Assembly: GCF_024723825.1 (NCBI RefSeq)
Contig: NZ_JANQBQ010000001.1
Coordinates: forward strand, 1,674,001-1,738,000
Direction: 5' to 3'
Origin: Romboutsia lituseburensis
Lineage (GTDB): Bacteria; Bacillota; Clostridia; Peptostreptococcales; Peptostreptococcaceae
DNA length: 64,000 nt
The notes beneath the pieces were generated by a model. It did not search any database. It saw only the letters and a list, made by a program, of their open reading frames with translations, and had not been told where the DNA came from. This document shows positions 60,692 to 64,000 of this stretch, piece after piece (positions within the stretch are counted from its first letter, which is position 1; each line of letters opens with the position of its first letter). The translations under genes were made by a program, and so were the position numbers.

Positions 60692-60890
60692 AATGTTTGA
60701 CTATAATCAAAGTTCCATTTGTCATATCATGAACCATACCACCTACACTTTTCGCCATCAACATAGCTTTATGCTGTAAGTCATCATTATCCTCTGCATA
60801 AAATATTGGACAACCTCCACCACTTTTAAGATTTTTATCCATTGTAATTATAGCTAATGCATATTCATTCAAACCTACATTCATTGCCAT
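60690..60890 (-). CDS. Capping complex subunit for YIEGIA
   Basis: A 66-residue soluble protein that matches the small partner usually encoded next to YIEGIA proteins in spore formers. Features seen are a Gly-rich turn GGGCPIFYAED (about 24-34) and a short alpha/beta ending TNGTLIIVKH. Its function is unknown. It follows the second YIEGIA gene by 2 nt and ends the unit. Confidence 0.8.
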   Translation of the reverse strand: MAMNVGLNEYALAIITMDKNLKSGGGCPIFYAEDNDDLQHKAMLMAKSVGGMVHDMTNGTLIIVKH

Positions 60891-60892
60891 TT

Positions 60893-61825
60893 TTATGCAC
60901 TTCCTTTCTTACCTATCGGAGTATTTTTTAATGATAAGTTTTTACCTTTTGCACTTGAAAGTATTGGGCATGATTTAACTGCCTCTATAAGTTTGTCCAT
61001 GTCCTTTTCCACAGGCATATATGCTAAAACTAAACTTTCATGTTGAGCATTTCTTCTTGGTAATGGATAAAATGCTGGTTCATTGTGCTCTCTAAGTATT
61101 CCCATTCTAGAGTAAATATTATACAATATAGCTTGTCTTTGACCTGGATCCATTAATATTCCTGCATTACTATAACTTTTATCTTTAGGTATTATTTCTA
61201 TACCCAATCCTTTAGAAAGATATCTTTCTCTATCTGATTTTAAACCTACATTAGTTATTCCTTTTACATCTCCAACCTTCATTATAAATCCATCTACAAA
61301 AGTTATTTCTACTGGAACTACGTCTGCTACGTCTCCTATACTTTCTCTTTGAAGCATCTTTTTAAGAATTAAAGCTAGCATAATACCAGCCACCGCACTT
61401 ATAGTTAAAGCTACGTTATAACTTAACTTTAATTCAGATATTATAAGATAGTGTAGTCCTACAGTTGAAAAAGATGTTATTATACACATATAATTTCTTA
61501 CTTCATATGTTCTAGCTATTTCCTCTATAAATGCTTCTCCTCTTTGAACTAATTGAACATCTTCTAAATTTTGTAATGTATTTCTTCTGTTTTCTCTAAC
61601 TTGTCTAAATTGTTCTGCTGCTAATGATAAAAATGTTATTGATGTATACGAACGGTCTTTTAATGCTGGTACTAATAGTGCACCTAATGCTGATGCAACT
61701 GCTGCTAAAACAATTTGTGTCATTAAGATATTAGGTTGAGTAGGATATTGTCTCTTATCTAAGTTTAACATTATCACTCTAGATGAAATACCAATAACTA
61801 ATCCTACAAAGAACACTGTATCCAT
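60893..61825 (-). CDS. YIEGIA family protein, paralogue B
   Basis: A 310-residue membrane protein with about five hydrophobic segments in the N-terminal half and a soluble C-terminal domain. Family blocks are SRVIMLNLDKRQYPTQP, GALLVPALKDRSYTSITFLSLA, RGEAFIEEIARTYEVRNY (the motif that names the family, here FIEEIA) and a C-terminal LSKGLGIEIIPKD with DPGQRQAILYNI. Found in endospore formers; function unknown. It lies 22 nt after paralogue A and 2 nt before the capping gene. Confidence 0.85.
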   Translation of the reverse strand: MDTVFFVGLVIGISSRVIMLNLDKRQYPTQPNILMTQIVLAAVASALGALLVPALKDRSYTSITFLSLAAEQFRQVRENRRNTLQNLEDVQLVQRGEAFIEEIARTYEVRNYMCIITSFSTVGLHYLIISELKLSYNVALTISAVAGIMLALILKKMLQRESIGDVADVVPVEITFVDGFIMKVGDVKGITNVGLKSDRERYLSKGLGIEIIPKDKSYSNAGILMDPGQRQAILYNIYSRMGILREHNEPAFYPLPRRNAQHESLVLAYMPVEKDMDKLIEAVKSCPILSSAKGKNLSLKNTPIGKKGSA

Positions 61826-61847
61826 TTAATCACCTCTTTATTGTTTA

Positions 61848-62783
61848 TTATTTATTGATTTTTATCTTGTAATCACTCTGATGACCTTTTGCTGTTTCTA
61901 TAATAGGTGTACTTTTAATTACTTCTATCATAGAATTCATATCTTTTAATATAGGTATAAAAGGTAATACGACTGTATTTTTATCTAAATCTGTTCTTGA
62001 GATAGCTAATATATCTTTTTCATCAACATCTTTATTTATACCTAGATGTAAAAATATATTATGTAATATAGCTTCCCTTTGACCTTCATCATTTACAATA
62101 CCAAAGTCTCCAAGATTATTTGGTATTATTTCTACTGCTAGGCCTTCTTCAATATATTTTTTTCTAGTATCTTCTAATCCAATATTAGTTATCACTACAT
62201 TATTAACTTTTAATATTGGACCATCAAAATTTATTTTAGCCGGTATTATTTTAGCTACGTCTCCTATGCTATCACGTCTTAAATATCTTTTGAATATTAA
62301 TCCTACTATCGCTCCTCCTATAATAGCGCCTATTGTACATGCAAAAAATTTAAAGTTGTATTTTTTAGACATAAATATAAATATTAGCGATGCTGCTAAC
62401 GATGAAAACAAACTTATATAGCTTCTTGCTTCATATGTAGATGCTATTTCCTCTACGTATGATGATCCTTTAGGAACCATTTCTGACTTGTCTATATTTT
62501 CTAATGTTATTCTTTCCTGCTGTGCTAGCCCTTGGAATTGTTGTATGGCTACTGCAAAGAATGTTAATGCAGAGAACTCTTTGTCCATAAGAGCTGGTAG
62601 TGCAATAGCTCCTAGAGATGCTGATAGCGCTGAGATTATTATTTGTTCTAAATAATCTTGAGGTCTTGATGGATACTGTTTATCAGTAACTCTCAAAACT
62701 AATCCTCTACATAATATTCCTATTACTATAGCTACTATAAATGATCTCCTAAACAATTCTTCATTTAGAAAACTCTCCTTCAT
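61848..62783 (-). CDS. YIEGIA family protein, paralogue A
   Basis: A 311-residue paralogue of the next gene with the same layout. The blocks are RVTDKQYPSRPQ, GAIALPALMDKEFSALTFF, GSSYVEEIASTYEARSY (YVEEIA in place of YIEGIA), RDSIGDVAKIIPAKI, and EGLAVEIIPNN with DEGQREAILHNI. It is first of the three-gene unit. The two paralogues align over their full length but are clearly diverged, so the duplication is probably old. Confidence 0.85.
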   Translation of the reverse strand: MKESFLNEELFRRSFIVAIVIGILCRGLVLRVTDKQYPSRPQDYLEQIIISALSASLGAIALPALMDKEFSALTFFAVAIQQFQGLAQQERITLENIDKSEMVPKGSSYVEEIASTYEARSYISLFSSLAASLIFIFMSKKYNFKFFACTIGAIIGGAIVGLIFKRYLRRDSIGDVAKIIPAKINFDGPILKVNNVVITNIGLEDTRKKYIEEGLAVEIIPNNLGDFGIVNDEGQREAILHNIFLHLGINKDVDEKDILAISRTDLDKNTVVLPFIPILKDMNSMIEVIKSTPIIETAKGHQSDYKIKINK

Positions 62784-62859
62784 CTTATCACTCCTTTTAA
62801 TAAACTTATCTCTCTTAGAAATTTTATATTTAACTTAGATTAGTTTGTGCAAAAACAAA

Positions 62860-62890
62860 AAAAAATTTCCTTTATTAAAGGAAATTTTTT
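62860..62890 (-). terminator. Intrinsic terminator of the histidine kinase gene
   Basis: Perfect 14-bp stem AAAAAATTTCCTTT and complement with a 3-nt loop, overlapping the kinase stop codon; T run on the minus strand. Confidence 0.9.
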
Positions 62891-64000
62891 TGAGGTATTA
62901 TAACAATAAATTCACTACCTTTACCTAATTCACTTTTTACACTTATATTTCCACCTAGAGATTTAACTATATGTTTTATTATAGCTAATCCTAGACCCGT
63001 TCCACCTACATCTCTGCTTCTAGCTTTATCAACTCGATAAAATCTTTCAAATATTCTTTCTATATCTTCTTCTGGTATTCCTACACCTGTATCTTTTATG
63101 CTAATACATATATTACCTTTTGATGCACTAACATTTACGTGAACTTCTTTATTTTCGGGAGTATATTTTATCGCATTGTCTATTAAATTCAAAAATACCT
63201 GTTTTATATAATCTCTATTAGAGCAGACTTTTATAGATTTATCACTAAATTCATATGTTAATTTTATATTTTTTGATTTAGCTATATAGCTAGTCATATC
63301 ATAAATTTCTATAAAAACTTCATATATATTAACACTGTCTACCAATGAGTTTTCCTGATTTTCTATAAAGGATAGTAATAGTATATCTTCTATAAGTCTT
63401 TTCAATCTATTTGACTCACTTTCTATAATGCCTAAAAATCTATTTCTAGTTTGTGGATCAATATCTTCGTTTAACTTCAAGGTTTCTACAAATCCACTAA
63501 TCGATGTTAAAGGAGTCTTAAGTTCATGACTTACATTAGCTACAAAATCACTTCTCATATTTTCTAGTCTAACTTTTTCTGTTATATCTTCTATATTAAT
63601 TATAGAACCTATAATTATGTTTTTAACATCTTGAAGGTATATTGGATCCAAACTAATTTTATATACTAAATCATCATTTATCTTTAGTTCTTTACTTTTA
63701 TTTTGCTTAGAACCTTTAAAAGAAACTATTTCTTTAAGTAGCTTTTCTTCATTTATTAGTACATTAACATTAAGACCTTCTATCTGTTTTTCAGAGTTAC
63801 ACTTTAACATTCTTTTAGCCTCTTCATTTATTAACATTATATTGCCATCAATATCTATCGCTAATATACCATGAGATATACTTTTTAATATTGATGTCAT
63901 TTGAAGATGACTATATTCAACCTCACTAATTGTACTGTCCATTATTTCTATCATTTCATTAAAGTTTTTAGCTAATTCGCCTAATTCTCCTTTTGCAGAA
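62875..64000 (-). CDS. PhoR/PnpS-type sensor histidine kinase (5' end beyond window)
   Basis: The C-terminal part of a membrane sensor kinase. The frame is open to base 64000, and the residues before the first internal Met (SAKGELGELAKNFNEM) read as the end of a HAMP domain, so the protein starts outside the window. Within the window: a PAS domain (about 25-130 of this part, with INEEAKRMLKCNSE), the HisKA H-box ADFVANVSHELKTPLTSI, an N-box QVFLNLIDNAIKYTPE, G1 KDTGVGIP and G2 GGTGLGLAI. PhoR and WalK share this layout. The PhoR/PnpS assignment is a guess from the HAMP-PAS-HisKA order; the partner regulator should lie just beyond the right edge. Confidence 0.88.
   Translation of the reverse strand, partial: SAKGELGELAKNFNEMIEIMDSTISEVEYSHLQMTSILKSISHGILAIDIDGNIMLINEEAKRMLKCNSEKQIEGLNVNVLINEEKLLKEIVSFKGSKQNKSKELKINDDLVYKISLDPIYLQDVKNIIIGSIINIEDITEKVRLENMRSDFVANVSHELKTPLTSISGFVETLKLNEDIDPQTRNRFLGIIESESNRLKRLIEDILLLSFIENQENSLVDSVNIYEVFIEIYDMTSYIAKSKNIKLTYEFSDKSIKVCSNRDYIKQVFLNLIDNAIKYTPENKEVHVNVSASKGNICISIKDTGVGIPEEDIERIFERFYRVDKARSRDVGGTGLGLAIIKHIVKSLGGNISVKSELGKGSEFIVIIPQKNFL

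Overview
This 64 kb window is ordinary chromosome from a very AT-rich, endospore-forming, Gram-positive anaerobe of the Clostridia. The gene order, the two-PASTA PrkC with a Ser/Gly/Asn-rich tail, SpoIVA/SpoVM, the YIEGIA genes and the abundant T-box and PyrR leaders fit Peptostreptococcaceae (the Clostridioides / Paraclostridium / Romboutsia / Terrisporobacter group). The family placement is an inference from gene content, not a computed match. Almost every gene is on the minus strand; only ylbJ, rpmB and rqcH are on the plus strand. I see no insertion sequences, prophage, CRISPR array, rRNA or tRNA genes.

Layout, left to right. 1-3.6 kb: a lactate unit (GntR/FadR-type regulator, lactate permease, lactate racemase LarA cut by the window edge) with a clear regulator palindrome. 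3.7-11 kb: sporulation membrane protein YlbJ, then asp23-yloV(fakA)-recG-rsmD-coaD and a coiled-coil protein. 11-15 kb: rpmB facing a 25-codon spoVM, an unrecognised 49-residue membrane protein, a flavodoxin-fold protein, and rsgA-rpe-thiN. 15-29.8 kb: a long housekeeping block, dapF-yicC-gmk-rpoZ-coaBC, priA-def-fmt-DUF116-yugP and rsmB-rlmN-prpC-prkC. This is the Bacillus subtilis yloC-to-yloS order with local insertions. 30-38 kb: rqcH, a BMP-family lipoprotein, the pyrR-uraA unit with two PyrR attenuators, lspA-rluD, a polysaccharide deacetylase, a DksA/TraR-type protein and a DUF5665 protein. 38.5-46.7 kb: a Trp T-box driving mtnN-trpS, an AbgT-family transporter, and an Ile T-box driving ileS. 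46.7-50.7 kb: the division cluster (HlyD-like protein, yggS, sepF, yggT, ylmH, divIVA). 50.9-54.2 kb: two paralogous sodium:alanine symporters, the second with CodY-like boxes. 54.5-64 kb: spoIVA, the DUF512-der-plsY-gpsA unit, two YIEGIA paralogues with their small capping partner, and a PhoR/PnpS-type histidine kinase cut by the right edge.

Functional links. SpoVM and SpoIVA together form the basement layer of the spore coat. PrkC/PrpC is the PASTA kinase/phosphatase pair. PyrR senses UMP and controls itself and uracil uptake. Two tRNA synthetase units are under matching T-boxes (specifiers UGG and AUC). Several database-style start choices would be too long, because TTG or GTG codons lie inside or upstream of the Shine-Dalgarno sequence; I moved these to the ATG that follows the ribosome-binding site.

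Most notable observations. (1) IleRS has the class I HxGH signature rearranged to GIHH, a change linked to mupirocin hyper-resistance in IleRS2 enzymes. (2) A 76-nt region upstream of rpmB has an extended -10 promoter, a hairpin and an intrinsic terminator, and looks like an unannotated small RNA or attenuator. (3) Two genes are too short for ordinary gene calling (spoVM and a 49-residue membrane protein). (4) A GC-richer patch at 12.0 kb can form mutually exclusive hairpins. (5) Two diverged YIEGIA paralogues share one capping subunit. I did not find a clearly new multi-gene system.
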